Part shown: one piece after another, positions 29,036-38,955 of the stretch
Numbering within the stretch: the first letter of the stretch is position 1
Layout: each line of letters begins with the position of its first letter
Source of the DNA: Stentor roeselii
Lineage: Eukaryota; Ciliophora; Heterotrichea; Heterotrichida; Stentoridae
Direction of reading: 5' to 3'
NCBI GenBank assembly: GCA_006503475.1
Contig: RSEH01000133.1
Span: forward strand, 1-64,000
Length of the DNA: 64,000 nt
Made by a program: the position numbers and the translations under genes
The notes under the pieces: model-generated
What the model was told of the DNA's origin: nothing
The model's input: only the letters and a program-made list of their open reading frames with translations
Databases searched by the model: none

Positions 29036-30742
29036 ATGATCAAGAACGAGGTAGATAGATATGATTACAGCGGATGTCCTTTTAATCGCACGCATCGATT
29101 TTTACCGGAGCAGTATCAGTATCATATAATACGTTGTAAGGACCGCCATTTCAGTCATGTTGTGAATAATTTGCAGCAATGTCCTCACAATAACTTGCAT
29201 TTTTTTACTGATCCTTTTGCACTTTCTTATCATATACCTCGATGTCCGGACTACCCAGGCCGCTTGAAGTATACTTCGGTCGGCTTCGGCTCGGCTCCTG
29301 AGGAAATTCGATACGACCCCTGCCCCAACAACCCTCTTCACGGTATCCTCTCAGGAGAAAGCGAAAGTTTCCGCAGTCATCTAAACGACTGTCCAAATCG
29401 AGTGAACAAAATAACAACTTTAGATCTCCCATCGCCAGCGATCGACATGAGCCTATCAGGCCAACTCAACTACAAGCACGGTCTGATCAGCATGAAAGAC
29501 ATCACAATCGAAGCCACCCCTGCTCCGAAATCCTCTCAAACAACAAGGCCAAACGTGATAAACCTTCATTTAAACGACAGAGCATTCACAGTTTACAGAG
29601 AAGACCGAAATTCAGGCATTGAAGAAAACGACATCTGGATCCACCAGTTCACTTTCGCAAATCCAAGAGAGTGGATCGGTTTAAAACTCATTGAAGACTC
29701 CAGGTCTCATTCGCAGTACCTCGTCGGATTGATTTTTCCTGACAAGTCCAACCAGATGTCGGAAAATCGCTTTCAAGGACTATCGAAAATTCTGACAGTT
29801 TCCAATTCTAATAAAAATGCAATCGCTGTCTGTTTTCAGGCAGCTTCTGAAAAAAATAGAATTATTTTCTTGGCTCATCGGTCGGAAGAAACTGGATTTG
29901 GAAGGGTTGTTGGGAATACTGCTGAGATTGGAGTTTTTTATTTGCAGCATAGCATGCTTTATAATAATGTTTCTTTGGTGAATAGTCTTCAAAATACTAT
30001 TCAAAATGAAAAACAGGAAAAAAATGAATTGAAAAATGCTTTTATTGCTTCTGAACAGGAGAAAGTTAAAATAATCTCAGAGTTCAATGCGATGAAAATT
30101 GAGTTTGATATGATTCTCGCCAAGGAAAGAGAACAAAAAGCTGCTTATGAGTCTCGTGTTCTTGACCACAGCAAAGAAATCGCGAATATCAGGTCTCAAG
30201 TTTACCATCAAATCGAGTTGATTAGAAGAGAAGCTCAGTCAGAAGCCCAAGAACTTTCAATGAAACTGGAAAAAGTCACAAATGAAAAAAATACTCTTCA
30301 GATGAATTTTTACGCTGAAGTTCAAACAATGAAAAAAAATGATAAAAATAATCAGGATATAATCAATAACTTGATGAATGAATTGAAAGATGCTAATAAG
30401 AAAAATAGGGAACTCGATGATGTCAGCAATTCGCTTCAGGTTAGGCTTTTGGATCAAAGGAGGAGGATTAGTGGAAATGAAGCTGATTTTATTGAAGAAG
30501 TCGTCAGACAGGAAAGGGAAAAAGTTCATGCTGAGTATAGTGATAAAGAATTATGCACTATTTGTGTCACTGAAAAGAAAAATGTGGTCTTCATGCCTTG
30601 TGGACATTTTAATTACTGCAGTATTTGTGTTAAAGCTTTAGGAATTGAAATTGGGAAAAAGATTCCACCTACTCATATACATTCGAGTTGCCCGGTTTGT
30701 CATGATATTATTGATAAAGCTTTGAGGGCCTTTCCTTATTAA
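29036..30742 (+). CDS. Triple CHHC zinc-finger protein with C-terminal RING
   Basis: 568 residues. Three CHHC-type fingers lie at about residues 14-36, 48-71 and 98-122. The first fits C-x5-H-x9-H-x3-C exactly; the others have 10 and 12 residues between the His. CHHC fingers occur in U11-48K, TRM13 and gametocyte-specific (GTSF1-type) proteins and bind RNA. A globular segment (about 170-315) of unknown type follows, then coiled coil (about 320-490). Residues about 506-557 form a RING of the C3HC4 type (CTICV, MPCGHFNYCSIC, CPVC). I infer an RNA-linked ubiquitin ligase. The combination is unusual and I know no named orthologue. Confidence 0.8.
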   Translation: MIKNEVDRYDYSGCPFNRTHRFLPEQYQYHIIRCKDRHFSHVVNNLQQCPHNNLHFFTDPFALSYHIPRCPDYPGRLKYTSVGFGSAPEEIRYDPCPNNPLHGILSGESESFRSHLNDCPNRVNKITTLDLPSPAIDMSLSGQLNYKHGLISMKDITIEATPAPKSSQTTRPNVINLHLNDRAFTVYREDRNSGIEENDIWIHQFTFANPREWIGLKLIEDSRSHSQYLVGLIFPDKSNQMSENRFQGLSKILTVSNSNKNAIAVCFQAASEKNRIIFLAHRSEETGFGRVVGNTAEIGVFYLQHSMLYNNVSLVNSLQNTIQNEKQEKNELKNAFIASEQEKVKIISEFNAMKIEFDMILAKEREQKAAYESRVLDHSKEIANIRSQVYHQIELIRREAQSEAQELSMKLEKVTNEKNTLQMNFYAEVQTMKKNDKNNQDIINNLMNELKDANKKNRELDDVSNSLQVRLLDQRRRISGNEADFIEEVVRQEREKVHAEYSDKELCTICVTEKKNVVFMPCGHFNYCSICVKALGIEIGKKIPPTHIHSSCPVCHDIIDKALRAFPY

Positions 30743-31644
30743 TGATAATGATTGTTTGAATAATTCAATAATCCATAATAACCAAAAAATTTAGAATTGA
30801 ATTCAAGATTCTGAAAAAAATTTCAGATTGAAGTTTATCTGCCAGTGAAAGTTATTTTCTTCATGCAGTTATTAATTTATGAAAAACGTATCCCTCTAAT
30901 AGACTATGATCCTTAATTTTAAGATAGTTCTCAATCATTTCTTCTCCATTCTATTCGAACACTTCTAGTCTTTGAATCAAATGTTCGATCAAAAATTTAT
31001 AGTTTGCTATTAAATTAATAATATTTAGGAAATAAAAGATTTGGTCAAACTTTAATTTCATCTAATGCAAAGTAAGTGATTGAAACCTACTTCAAAATAT
31101 GAAGATTCCTTTCTAACTCTTATTTGTTGTATTTATTCTTATAATACACAAAAATATGATTTTCATTTACATAAGAACAATATCATTATTTCATTAGTTA
31201 CCTTCACTAGTAGTTTTTCAAAAATAAATAAATTCTTTATAAAAACTGAGGTAGTGCACTTTTTATTAAGCTCAATAAGCGGTGCCATTTTCTAGTTTTT
31301 AGGCTAATTATACTATTAACCAAGTAAAGATATCAACAACTATACTAATTCATTTGTCCTTTTCAATCATTTTACAATCATATCAATAAACAACTCACAT
31401 AAAATTTGGTCACCTTAAATATTAAATTTTTTTTCAAAGTGCATAAACTAATATAAACATTGATAAACTCTTTATAGTAAAAAAAATTAACTATTTCAAT
31501 GATTTTCATCTCTCCTAAATATTTCAAATCATGAAAATCTCCAATGTTAATTCCTCTAAAACCTAAAAACCTTAAAAATCTTTAATAATCTAAGCCTTCT
31601 CTCTCTAAAATAAACTTAATCTAATTCTAAACATCTCTTCAAAA
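30743..31644. other. 0.9-kb intergenic region upstream of the 636-residue gene
   Basis: No convincing gene; the frame at 31080-31295 looks random. The last about 85 bases (31561-31644) contain one G, the typical G-depleted leader. No repeat or RNA gene recognised. Confidence 0.5.
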
Positions 31645-33555
31645 ATGGTTGAATACTACATCAAAGACATCAAAGAAAACCAACTTCTTCCACCAACTAA
31701 GATCCTCCGAAATTCTTCCCTTGTAGGCACCAGCAAAAAGTCAAAAATAAAATTCATAAGACAACAAATCGTTGACAGTAACTACAATTCTATTATCTTC
31801 GAAAAGGTAAATTTTACAAAGGATAAAATTATGAGTCACTATCACAAGATTCTGGAAAAAAGTCTAAACTCGTCAGTTGTTTTTACCAAAAAACCTGAAG
31901 ATGTTTTCAAAAACCAGAAAAAAATCTGGAGTGAAAAACCTAAAACTGGAGTAGAACTTTCTCAGAAGTATAGTAAAGAGTTGATGGATTGTCTTTCTTC
32001 TCAAATTGAAGAAGATTCTGTAGATAGTCCTTTTCTTTGTGAAATTTTTACGATGAAGTTGCTAAAAGACATCTCAAAATCCAGACAACTACAAATCCCA
32101 ATACCTGAGTCAGTGATATACGGTCACGGTTTCGATTCAGCAACATACATATTCAACGACTCAAAAGGAACTCTTAATTATTTACCAAAACAAACAACAA
32201 AAACTCTTGAAATAATCTCAAAGATCTTCAGTCACCACCGTCATCTAACGCCTTTAATAACAGGTCCAGTAGCAATATACCGTGGTTCAAACAGCGACAG
32301 CAACAAACTCTACATGCGAGAAAAAGAGCTTAAATCTGACCTTCACTCTCTTCACAAAAAAGACGTACTAGTCCAAAGATACATTCTTCCAAAAGGTTCA
32401 ATAAGCAGCAAGTTCCGAGTAGTCCTGCGACATGAAACAATTCGAGTCTTCAAAGTTTCAAACACAGGAAGTTTCGACCGAAGCGCTTATATAAAAAAAA
32501 AAAAAGAACCACAATCCAACCAAATCGGAGTTTTTCCGAATTTAAAACTTGAACTTGTCAAGAAACTCACTGAAAAATCATTTATTTTCAATAGAAGTGG
32601 ATTTTCAGTTAAAAACGAATCACATTTCGAAGATATTGCGGAATTCATGAACTGTATTCAACCGTTTGAACTTCCTGTGAAACTTGAAGACCTTTACTGT
32701 GAATTGTTTAAAATGCAGGGAAAAACGAGTAATGAACCTGTTGAACCTAATGATGACGTCATCGCTGTCAAGATCTACTCGAAACTTAAGTCGATGTTTT
32801 GCACTTACTCTAAATCGAGTTACTCTTCAAAAATAACTGAAATAAAATCTCAGAGAATCTGTGAAAGTCTTACAAGTCTCTTTAATTACATCAAAGAAGT
32901 CATCAATTCCTCAGTTTTAAGAGAAAAAAACTTAAAAATCAGTGAATTTATATGTGACTTTTTTGAAGACTCTTCAAAAAACATCTTTTTTTCACAGATA
33001 AAATCTTGTCGATGTGTCAAGTCGCTTTACATCCCTCTTAAAAACAGTATCAAAGAAAAACAACGGAAAAAAAAATTCTCATGTCCAGGAAAATACTGTC
33101 AACTTACCTCATCAGCTCAAATTCTCAACAATTCAGACGATTCAACAGTAAAAATAAGCAAAACCTTCCTAAATTCAAAGTTCTCAGTACTCAGAGGTAC
33201 TTTAGAACAAGAAAAATTCGACCAAATCGACAACATCCAGAAGTTAAACCCTCGACTCTTCGAAAAGGTACAAGTTTGTGAAAACTGCTTCAAAACCTAC
33301 AACGAAAACTTAAAAAAACCTTTAGAAGACTCAAAAGTTCAGAAAAAAATTGAAAATCCTCAAAAAAATAAGCAGGACCCGAAGTACATGGCAGGAATCA
33401 GTCAAAAACTTAATCTTTTCACTCGCATTTCTTCTGATATGGTAAATCACGTTGAGGGTCGAAAAGAAGTGAAAAGAATGACTCGCAATTGTTCGTTTTT
33501 CGATGTGAAGCGAAGGTCTATTCTTAAAGCTATTCAAATTGAGGAGTTTTTGTGA
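31645..33555 (+). CDS. Unknown 636-residue basic protein
   Basis: Long, well-supported frame with a balanced internal composition. Segments such as LLKDISKSRQLQIPIPESV, ITGPVAIYRGSNS and LVQRYILPKGSISSKFRVV look like folded protein, whereas the C-terminal third is Lys/Ser-rich with two CxxC-like pairs (SCPGKYC, VCENC) that could bind zinc. I do not recognise a family. A 15-nt stretch at 31807-31821 starts GTAA and ends AAG and could be an intron without a stop codon; if so, five residues (VNFTK) would be removed. It converges on cathepsin L with 30 bp between stops. Confidence 0.7.
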   Translation: MVEYYIKDIKENQLLPPTKILRNSSLVGTSKKSKIKFIRQQIVDSNYNSIIFEKVNFTKDKIMSHYHKILEKSLNSSVVFTKKPEDVFKNQKKIWSEKPKTGVELSQKYSKELMDCLSSQIEEDSVDSPFLCEIFTMKLLKDISKSRQLQIPIPESVIYGHGFDSATYIFNDSKGTLNYLPKQTTKTLEIISKIFSHHRHLTPLITGPVAIYRGSNSDSNKLYMREKELKSDLHSLHKKDVLVQRYILPKGSISSKFRVVLRHETIRVFKVSNTGSFDRSAYIKKKKEPQSNQIGVFPNLKLELVKKLTEKSFIFNRSGFSVKNESHFEDIAEFMNCIQPFELPVKLEDLYCELFKMQGKTSNEPVEPNDDVIAVKIYSKLKSMFCTYSKSSYSSKITEIKSQRICESLTSLFNYIKEVINSSVLREKNLKISEFICDFFEDSSKNIFFSQIKSCRCVKSLYIPLKNSIKEKQRKKKFSCPGKYCQLTSSAQILNNSDDSTVKISKTFLNSKFSVLRGTLEQEKFDQIDNIQKLNPRLFEKVQVCENCFKTYNENLKKPLEDSKVQKKIENPQKNKQDPKYMAGISQKLNLFTRISSDMVNHVEGRKEVKRMTRNCSFFDVKRRSILKAIQIEEFL

Positions 33556-33585
33556 ATTTCTAGTAATAATCGAGTTAATGGTAAG

Positions 33586-34635
33586 TTAAACTACTGGGTA
33601 GCAGGAGTTCATCTGGACTCCGCAGATTCCGTTACCGTTAACGACTCCTAGTCGGATGTAACCGGATTCGCCCCAGGAAGTGCCCCAGGAGTTCTTGATT
33701 TTCCAGAATGGAGGACTGTTGCCCATGTTGTAACCGACTGCCAGGACTGCGTGGTCGAGACTGGTTCCACATCCGGCATCGGTGACGACTCCTCCTCCGT
33801 AACTCTGCCAATCAGCTCCACCAGCATCAACTAAAACACTAACCGGTTGCTGAGCAACAGCAGTAGCTAAAGCCGAAACACTTCCAGCAGTGACAGTCTT
33901 ATACCCACTAATAGTCGCAGCAATTTTAGAAGCCGAGGCCGTATTACAACTTCCAGTTCTAGCAGTATAAGGATAAGAGCTTTCTAAAGCAATTCCCTTA
34001 TTATTAATAATATATTGCATAGCAACAGTAGGCCATCCTCCATTGCACCCATAGTTCGACTTAGCACAATCAACAAGTTGTTGTTCAGAAAGACTGATCA
34101 AAGTATGTCCAGCGAGTTTCCAAGCACTTTCAACAGCTCCAGTGGTACTAAAAGCCCAGCAAGATCCACACTGTCCTTGATTCTTAACAGGAGTGACTAC
34201 TCCTTGCGTAGTCCAGTCAATCGACGTCGGGTATGACAAGTTCTCTTCAACTTCAGATGACGGGGAAGTCTCAGGCATCATCTTGTTCGGCAAGTACTTG
34301 GCGCGGAACTCTTCATTGGACAAGTCAGTGAATTGATTGGGGCGAAGGTACCAGGACCGCCCGAAGGAGTTGACCTTGCGAATGTAACCCATGTTGTCGT
34401 TGAAGATCCTCAAACGACTCTGGTATTCTTCTTCGCTGTAACTTTTGCCGTACTTTTCTAGGTGTAACTGGAAGTAACTCTCGTTCGTGCTGTCTGCACT
34501 CAGCATGAAGGTCGCTGGGGATGATGAGGAGTAGTAAACACCGAGGATCGCTGTTAGCGCTACTAAACCAACCACTGAGGTCAGGATCATCCTTTTTGAT
34601 GAAACTTTTCTCTGTTCGAAGAAAGTGGAGTCCAT
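33586..34635 (-). CDS. Cathepsin L-like cysteine protease (papain family C1A)
   Basis: 349 residues. A signal-anchor-like hydrophobic stretch lies at about 16-35, an I29 inhibitory propeptide at about 54-112 (with RLRIFNDNMGYI and NQFTDLSNEEF), and the mature enzyme from about 136. Catalytic residues are all present: Gln153, Cys159 (QCGSCWAFS), His295 (LDHAV) and Asn315 (IKNSWG). Disulphide cysteines of the family are kept (CNGG, CGTSLDHA). It should be synthesised as a zymogen and act in digestive vacuoles or lysosomes. The gene is richer in G+C and codon-biased compared with neighbours, suggesting high expression. Its 5' flank lacks C on the plus strand from 34650. Confidence 0.95.
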   Translation of the reverse strand: MDSTFFEQRKVSSKRMILTSVVGLVALTAILGVYYSSSSPATFMLSADSTNESYFQLHLEKYGKSYSEEEYQSRLRIFNDNMGYIRKVNSFGRSWYLRPNQFTDLSNEEFRAKYLPNKMMPETSPSSEVEENLSYPTSIDWTTQGVVTPVKNQGQCGSCWAFSTTGAVESAWKLAGHTLISLSEQQLVDCAKSNYGCNGGWPTVAMQYIINNKGIALESSYPYTARTGSCNTASASKIAATISGYKTVTAGSVSALATAVAQQPVSVLVDAGGADWQSYGGGVVTDAGCGTSLDHAVLAVGYNMGNSPPFWKIKNSWGTSWGESGYIRLGVVNGNGICGVQMNSCYPVV

Positions 34636-34750
34636 TTTTATTATTCACCAGGTTGAAAATGGAATAGAAATAGGAATTTTAGGAAAGATTTTAGGGATGA
34701 GAAGTGGAGGGTGGAGGGTTTTTGTTTTAGGGGGGGTTGAAAGGTTTAAG
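34636..34750 (-). promoter_or_regulatory. G-depleted 5' flank of the cathepsin L gene
   Basis: On the plus strand no C occurs from 34650 to 34760 (111 bases, the last ten of them inside the next gene), equivalent to no G on the sense strand of the protease gene. AATAATAAAA precedes the ATG directly. Confidence 0.6.
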
Positions 34751-34942
34751 TTATTTTATTCTACTCAGGCTGTTTTCGGAATATTCTGAGTAGTCATTTT
34801 GGTCTTCTTTTACTGTATCTAAATGGGAATGGCAAAGATTTTTGTTTAGAAGGATTGGAGATGGGGCTTTCTCTTGTTCTAGGTTTTGGTCATCGAAGTT
34901 CACACTTGCTTTTAGTTCTTCTGAACAGCAAATATTTCCCAT
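34751..34942 (-). CDS. Small protein with predicted N-myristoyl/palmitoyl anchor
   Basis: 63 residues starting MGNICCSEEL. Gly2 followed by Cys5-Cys6 and Ser7 is a classical pattern for co-translational N-myristoylation plus palmitoylation, which would attach the protein to membranes. The rest is polar and acidic with no domain (LEQEKAPSP, DYSEYSENS). The ATG follows GCATATAATAATCACCTA. The short length means a chance frame is possible, but the N-terminal motif and promoter-like context argue for a gene. Confidence 0.55.
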   Translation of the reverse strand: MGNICCSEELKASVNFDDQNLEQEKAPSPILLNKNLCHSHLDTVKEDQNDYSEYSENSLSRIK

Positions 34943-35391
34943 TAGGTGATTATTATATGCAAATCAGTTTAATTTTGAAAGATTAACTGAAGTAGATAAG
35001 ATGAGATGAGAAACGCTTATTTTCCTTGATGCGTCGTGAATCTCGTAGTTTTAGCTTTGGAAATTCTTACATATGCGAAAATGCGAATAGAATAAGCTTT
35101 GATTTGTTTTTTATTCAAAGAATTTATCAAAATTATCTTGTTAAAATTTTAATATTGCTAAACATCATAAAACATCCCCAAATATTTAAATCCATCTCTC
35201 ACCCAGACCTTTCAAATCCCATAAAAAACAATCAACCCATCGACCCCTTCTCTACTTTTTCCCCACCCCAAAAAAAATCCTTTAAACCTCCGCCAAAGCC
35301 ATTCTTCAAAAACCCTTCAACATTAAAGTTAAATCCAAACTCAATCCTCTATCAAGGTCTCCGCTTTCAAAGATCATCCAGTCTATAATAA
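34943..35391. other. Leader region upstream of the 106-residue gene
   Basis: From about 35161 to 35340 the plus strand is C-rich and nearly lacks G (two G in 35161-35280). A 120-codon frame (35026-35388) overlaps it but consists largely of the low-complexity translation of this tract and ends inside the TATAATAA start element, so I do not call it a gene. Confidence 0.5.
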
Positions 35392-35712
35392 ATGGAAGAA
35401 AAGTTACTAAAGTTGTTTGAATGCGCAAGACTTGAAGGAAACACAGAGCGTGAGATGTTAGCAAAGCTTTACCCAGACCATACAGGAAAACTTTACAAGA
35501 AGCCAGAATACAAAATTGCAAGAAAACAAGGGCTAAACATGATGCAGGCTGATCTGTGTACATTGCTTGCTCAAGAACTTCGATTTAGTGGAATTGAAGC
35601 AATACTTTCCAGACTAGAGTCAACAAGAGATACACATTTATCGGGTATTCACAAGAAACGACAACGGAAGACCAGAGATGAGCCAGAACTCAAGAAAAAG
35701 GGAAAGCTTTAA
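35392..35712 (+). CDS. Small basic protein of unknown function
   Basis: 106 residues; ATG directly after TCTATAATAA. The N-terminal 75 residues look helical (MEEKLLKLFECARLEGNTER, MMQADLCTLLAQELRFSGIE), followed by a Lys/Arg-rich tail (KKRQRKTRDEPELKKKGKL) that could bind nucleic acid or act as a nuclear signal. Family not recognised. The neighbour downstream is histone H2B on the same strand, 113 bp away. Confidence 0.6.
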   Translation: MEEKLLKLFECARLEGNTEREMLAKLYPDHTGKLYKKPEYKIARKQGLNMMQADLCTLLAQELRFSGIEAILSRLESTRDTHLSGIHKKRQRKTRDEPELKKKGKL

Positions 35713-35825
35713 TTGTTATTATAAGATTAGACCCCTAATAAATAAACAATTACTCGATCTTGATAATCGCAATGAAAGATTAGAGTTTTTTATATATTTT
35801 CTAAAGGAGGGGGCAGGTTATAAAA

Positions 35826-36185
35826 ATGGGCAAGTCTACCAAAACTGACTCTTCTAAACAAGTCACCGGGACAATCAAGCTGGGAACCGACAAGAAGAAG
35901 TCAAAAAAGCGTTCCGAGACTTTTTCAGTGTACATATACAGGGTGTTAAAACAAGTACACCCTGACATCGGAATTTCCAAAAAGTCGATGAGCATAATGA
36001 ACTCCTTCATTAATGACATCTTCGAAAGGGTCTGCACAGAGTCATCGAAACTTGTGAAAATCGGAAACAAGAACACCTTGTCAAGCCGAGAAGTCCAAAC
36101 AAGTGTCAGACTTGTCCTGCCTGGGGAACTCGCAAAGCACGCTGTGAGCGAAGGAACGAAGGCTGTTACCAAATTTACTAGTTAA
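35826..36185 (+). CDS. Histone H2B
   Basis: 119 residues. The histone fold is clear: [18 protein letters not shown], the [15 protein letters not shown] helix, [19 protein letters not shown], and the C-terminal [15 protein letters not shown]. The Lys equivalent to the ubiquitinated residue of other H2Bs (AVTK) is present, but the protein stops after FTS, three residues shorter than the usual animal end. The N-terminal tail is Lys/Ser/Thr-rich. No H2A gene is beside it. The start is GGTTATAAAAATG. The stop lies 16 bp from that of the convergent importin gene. It packages DNA with H2A, H3 and H4. Confidence 0.97.
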   Translation: MGKSTKTDSSKQVTGTIKLGTDKKKSKKRSETFSVYIYRVLKQVHPDIGISKKSMSIMNSFINDIFERVCTESSKLVKIGNKNTLSSREVQTSVRLVLPGELAKHAVSEGTKAVTKFTS

Positions 36186-36201
36186 GTATTTTATTGATTT
36201 A

Positions 36202-38862
36202 TTAACATTTTCTTAATGCTCTTCTTTTACTTCTTTTATATAATTTTTTTACCCAGGAGTCAAGGTCTTGACCGTTTAAAACATTTGACAAAAAAAATGA
36301 TTTTTCTTCTGTTGTCAGACAATCGTGAGGGATCAGGTCTATTGATAACTTCAGCCAGTCGTAACTAGCACGACTTGAAAGGATCAGGCTTGTTAGGGAT
36401 TGTATTGAATCGAATAAAGCTGAAGGAACTACTTGGATTAAGCATTTTAATAGGAGGTTTAGAGTTGATTGAAATTTTTGGAAAATTGATGATAAAATTT
36501 TGGATTTTGAATCGTTTTCACAGGATTGCAAAGAATCAACAACAATCCCAAAAGTACATTGCAAGAACCCATAAAGACATCTTCCAGCCTGAGTCTCCGA
36601 AATGCCAATACTAAAATTAGAATATTCCAAAATCTCCAAAAATCCCTCTCGAAACATCAAATCATCTAAAAACACCCTAAGAAACTTTTCACACATTCCA
36701 TAAAAGTCTTCAACTATTTCAGGACAAAGAGTTAAATTCAATTCCTTCTTAAAAGAAAAGATAGTAACAGTTGAAATCGAATCAAAAAGCTGAAGAAACT
36801 CTGTCTTTAACAACAATCTTTGAGGCATATACTTGATTAAATTTTCCGCAGTATATAAAAAAGCACTTGACAGTGATTTCGGGTAGTAAAACCTGATGAC
36901 TTCAATTAAATCATTCAAAAAGACCTCAAAACTCGCTCCAAGTTTCTTCACCGAGTTGTTAATAACCCTACAAACCGACTCATCCAACGATTTGCTGAAA
37001 AATCTAAAAAAACCCAGTAGTTCAGGCCAAATCTGTAAAAAAACCTGTAAAACCTTATCAACTTTAACAGATTTCATCAAATAGGCACTTTTAAAAACAA
37101 TTCCAAGTTTATCAACAGCGTGAATCAAAGTCCCTTCCTCGTCGCTTCGAAGACCCTGAAAAAAACTATTGACGAGAAAAGAAATGTCTTGGGAATCACT
37201 CGATTGCCAAAAAATCATGCAAGTCGCTTCAAGGATCACATCTGCAGAGGGTGAAAGAAGTGAAAGACTTGCTAAATAAATTCTTTTTATCATTGAACAG
37301 TTTTGGGTCAGCATCAGTGAGTTGATTTCACAGATTTTTTTAAAAACATTGGAAAATTTATCAATTGACAGGCCTTGTTCAAAGCAAGTATAGAGAAAAT
37401 TTAGTGATTGGAAAAGAATGTTAGCGGAAAGATGATGCGGAACTGAAGATACTGTTTTCATTATTGAAATATTCAACTGGTGGAATGGAAAAGGAATTGA
37501 TGTCAGTCTTTCTAGGAACTCGCTGAAGGAAGAATGGAAAAAAGTTTCTTCATTGAGTATTAAAAGACTAGGTAAACAAGCGACAAGAGCTTCGATTTCA
37601 ATGTAAGTTTTTATTTCAGTTATTTGGCACGAGAGCAAAATATTTAACTCATTCAAGATCAACGTTGATACTTTCGAAGGGGTAAAGAAATCTGAGATGT
37701 TTTCTAATAAAATCTCGAGATTTTCACGGATTTCTTGGGAATCTTGATTAATCCCTGTTTCTAGCTCTTTTGAGGTGATTCTGAAGTGATTCACACAAAT
37801 CTTCAACAAACTTTCAACGACCTGATCAAATCCTTCCAGTTTTTTCCCCTCATTTAAACTTCGAGTCGCTACTTTTAAAGTCCTATGCCAAAATCTCGTA
37901 ATATCCTCAACCAAGTCCTTCTGTTTCTTCTCAAAAAGTTCTAAAATAATCCAAAAAAACTTGAAATTTCCAGTTTCCAGCCATTTTTTCACATGAATTC
38001 CAGAAAAATTGCAGTAAACTCTAACAAAATGTTGAGAAATCCACAAATCACAACATTTTTTCTTGACTTGAGGCCAGATATCTTCAAGATTTTCGATGAT
38101 TGCTTGAGTTAAACTTGGATTTGACTGATTTTCAGACAAGTTGATGATTTTATTCAAGGCTTGGAAGCCTTGATCAAAGCCTTCCCGATCAAGAACCATT
38201 TGAAATACCGAAGCGAAAAGTTGACTTTTTTCAATTCTTGGGAAAAAGTAGCAAAAGTCCAGTTGTGCCCAAGAAATAAAGACTCGAATTGCCAAAGAAT
38301 TGTTATTTTCAGGTCTTAAAATCAATTCAAAAACTTGAGGCAAGTGAGGTTTCAGCTTTTCTTTTAAAAAAATTACTTTTGAATGGTTAACAACTGTTTC
38401 TTTGTCATGCAACTCGTCAGCAAGACCTTCAATCATCATCAAGAGACCTGAGGAGTTGTTGACGAAGATTTTTTCTAAGTCACTTAAAACTGATTCTCCC
38501 CATTCAAAAGCGAGGTGAATCGCCAGAAGTCCAACACAAAGAGCAACTTGCCGAAGAACCTTAAAAAAATCACGAAATTTCCAACAAATTCTTAAAATAG
38601 CAACTTTTAACTCAACTTTATTCCTTTGTTCCAGTTCTTCAAAATCAAAAACTAGTTTTTTTTTTAAAGTTATTGCAGAAAAAAGGTAAATTTCTTCATC
38701 AAGTAAATCATTTTGAAGTATTTCAATGCAGATCTCCCAGGACCATGGACTTTTTTGGAACTCTTTAAGAAAACAATCACTATAACCCCGAAGATATTCA
38801 CAATTCGAGTGATACAAATTTTGAATACCCTGAATGACCAGATCTTTACTGAATCCTTCCAT
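36202..38862 (-). CDS. Importin-beta family protein, transportin-3/importin-13-like
   Basis: 886 residues, all-helical. The N-terminus has the importin-N/Xpo1-type region (QKSPWSWEICIEIL, IYLFSAITLKKKL, ELKVAILRIC), as in Mtr10/transportin-3 and importin-13. The remainder is compatible with HEAT repeats, with many Leu/Ile/Phe helices and no other domain. Members carry proteins, often SR-type splicing factors, through the nuclear pore with Ran-GTP. The assignment rests on the N-terminus and length (family about 900-960), so the exact orthologue is not certain. Sequence divergence is high. Confidence 0.75.
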   Translation of the reverse strand: MEGFSKDLVIQGIQNLYHSNCEYLRGYSDCFLKEFQKSPWSWEICIEILQNDLLDEEIYLFSAITLKKKLVFDFEELEQRNKVELKVAILRICWKFRDFFKVLRQVALCVGLLAIHLAFEWGESVLSDLEKIFVNNSSGLLMMIEGLADELHDKETVVNHSKVIFLKEKLKPHLPQVFELILRPENNNSLAIRVFISWAQLDFCYFFPRIEKSQLFASVFQMVLDREGFDQGFQALNKIINLSENQSNPSLTQAIIENLEDIWPQVKKKCCDLWISQHFVRVYCNFSGIHVKKWLETGNFKFFWIILELFEKKQKDLVEDITRFWHRTLKVATRSLNEGKKLEGFDQVVESLLKICVNHFRITSKELETGINQDSQEIRENLEILLENISDFFTPSKVSTLILNELNILLSCQITEIKTYIEIEALVACLPSLLILNEETFFHSSFSEFLERLTSIPFPFHQLNISIMKTVSSVPHHLSANILFQSLNFLYTCFEQGLSIDKFSNVFKKICEINSLMLTQNCSMIKRIYLASLSLLSPSADVILEATCMIFWQSSDSQDISFLVNSFFQGLRSDEEGTLIHAVDKLGIVFKSAYLMKSVKVDKVLQVFLQIWPELLGFFRFFSKSLDESVCRVINNSVKKLGASFEVFLNDLIEVIRFYYPKSLSSAFLYTAENLIKYMPQRLLLKTEFLQLFDSISTVTIFSFKKELNLTLCPEIVEDFYGMCEKFLRVFLDDLMFREGFLEILEYSNFSIGISETQAGRCLYGFLQCTFGIVVDSLQSCENDSKSKILSSIFQKFQSTLNLLLKCLIQVVPSALFDSIQSLTSLILSSRASYDWLKLSIDLIPHDCLTTEEKSFFLSNVLNGQDLDSWVKKLYKRSKRRALRKC

Positions 38863-38955
38863 TTACATCAAGGGGGATTCAATAAAAAATCCTAACTTCT
38901 GTTCATAGACACCTCCATTAAATATAACCACAATCCTCATATCTAACTTATCTAG

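Noticed and set aside
31080-31295. 71-codon plus-strand frame
   Set aside because: Within ordinary AT-rich intergenic DNA; no domain, and no matching start context.
35026-35388. 120-codon plus-strand frame just upstream of the 106-residue gene
   Set aside because: Its C-terminal two thirds translate the G-depleted C-rich leader tract (Pro/Lys/Asn/Ser low complexity), and its stop lies inside the TATAATAA start element of the next gene. It lacks a recognisable start context or domain.
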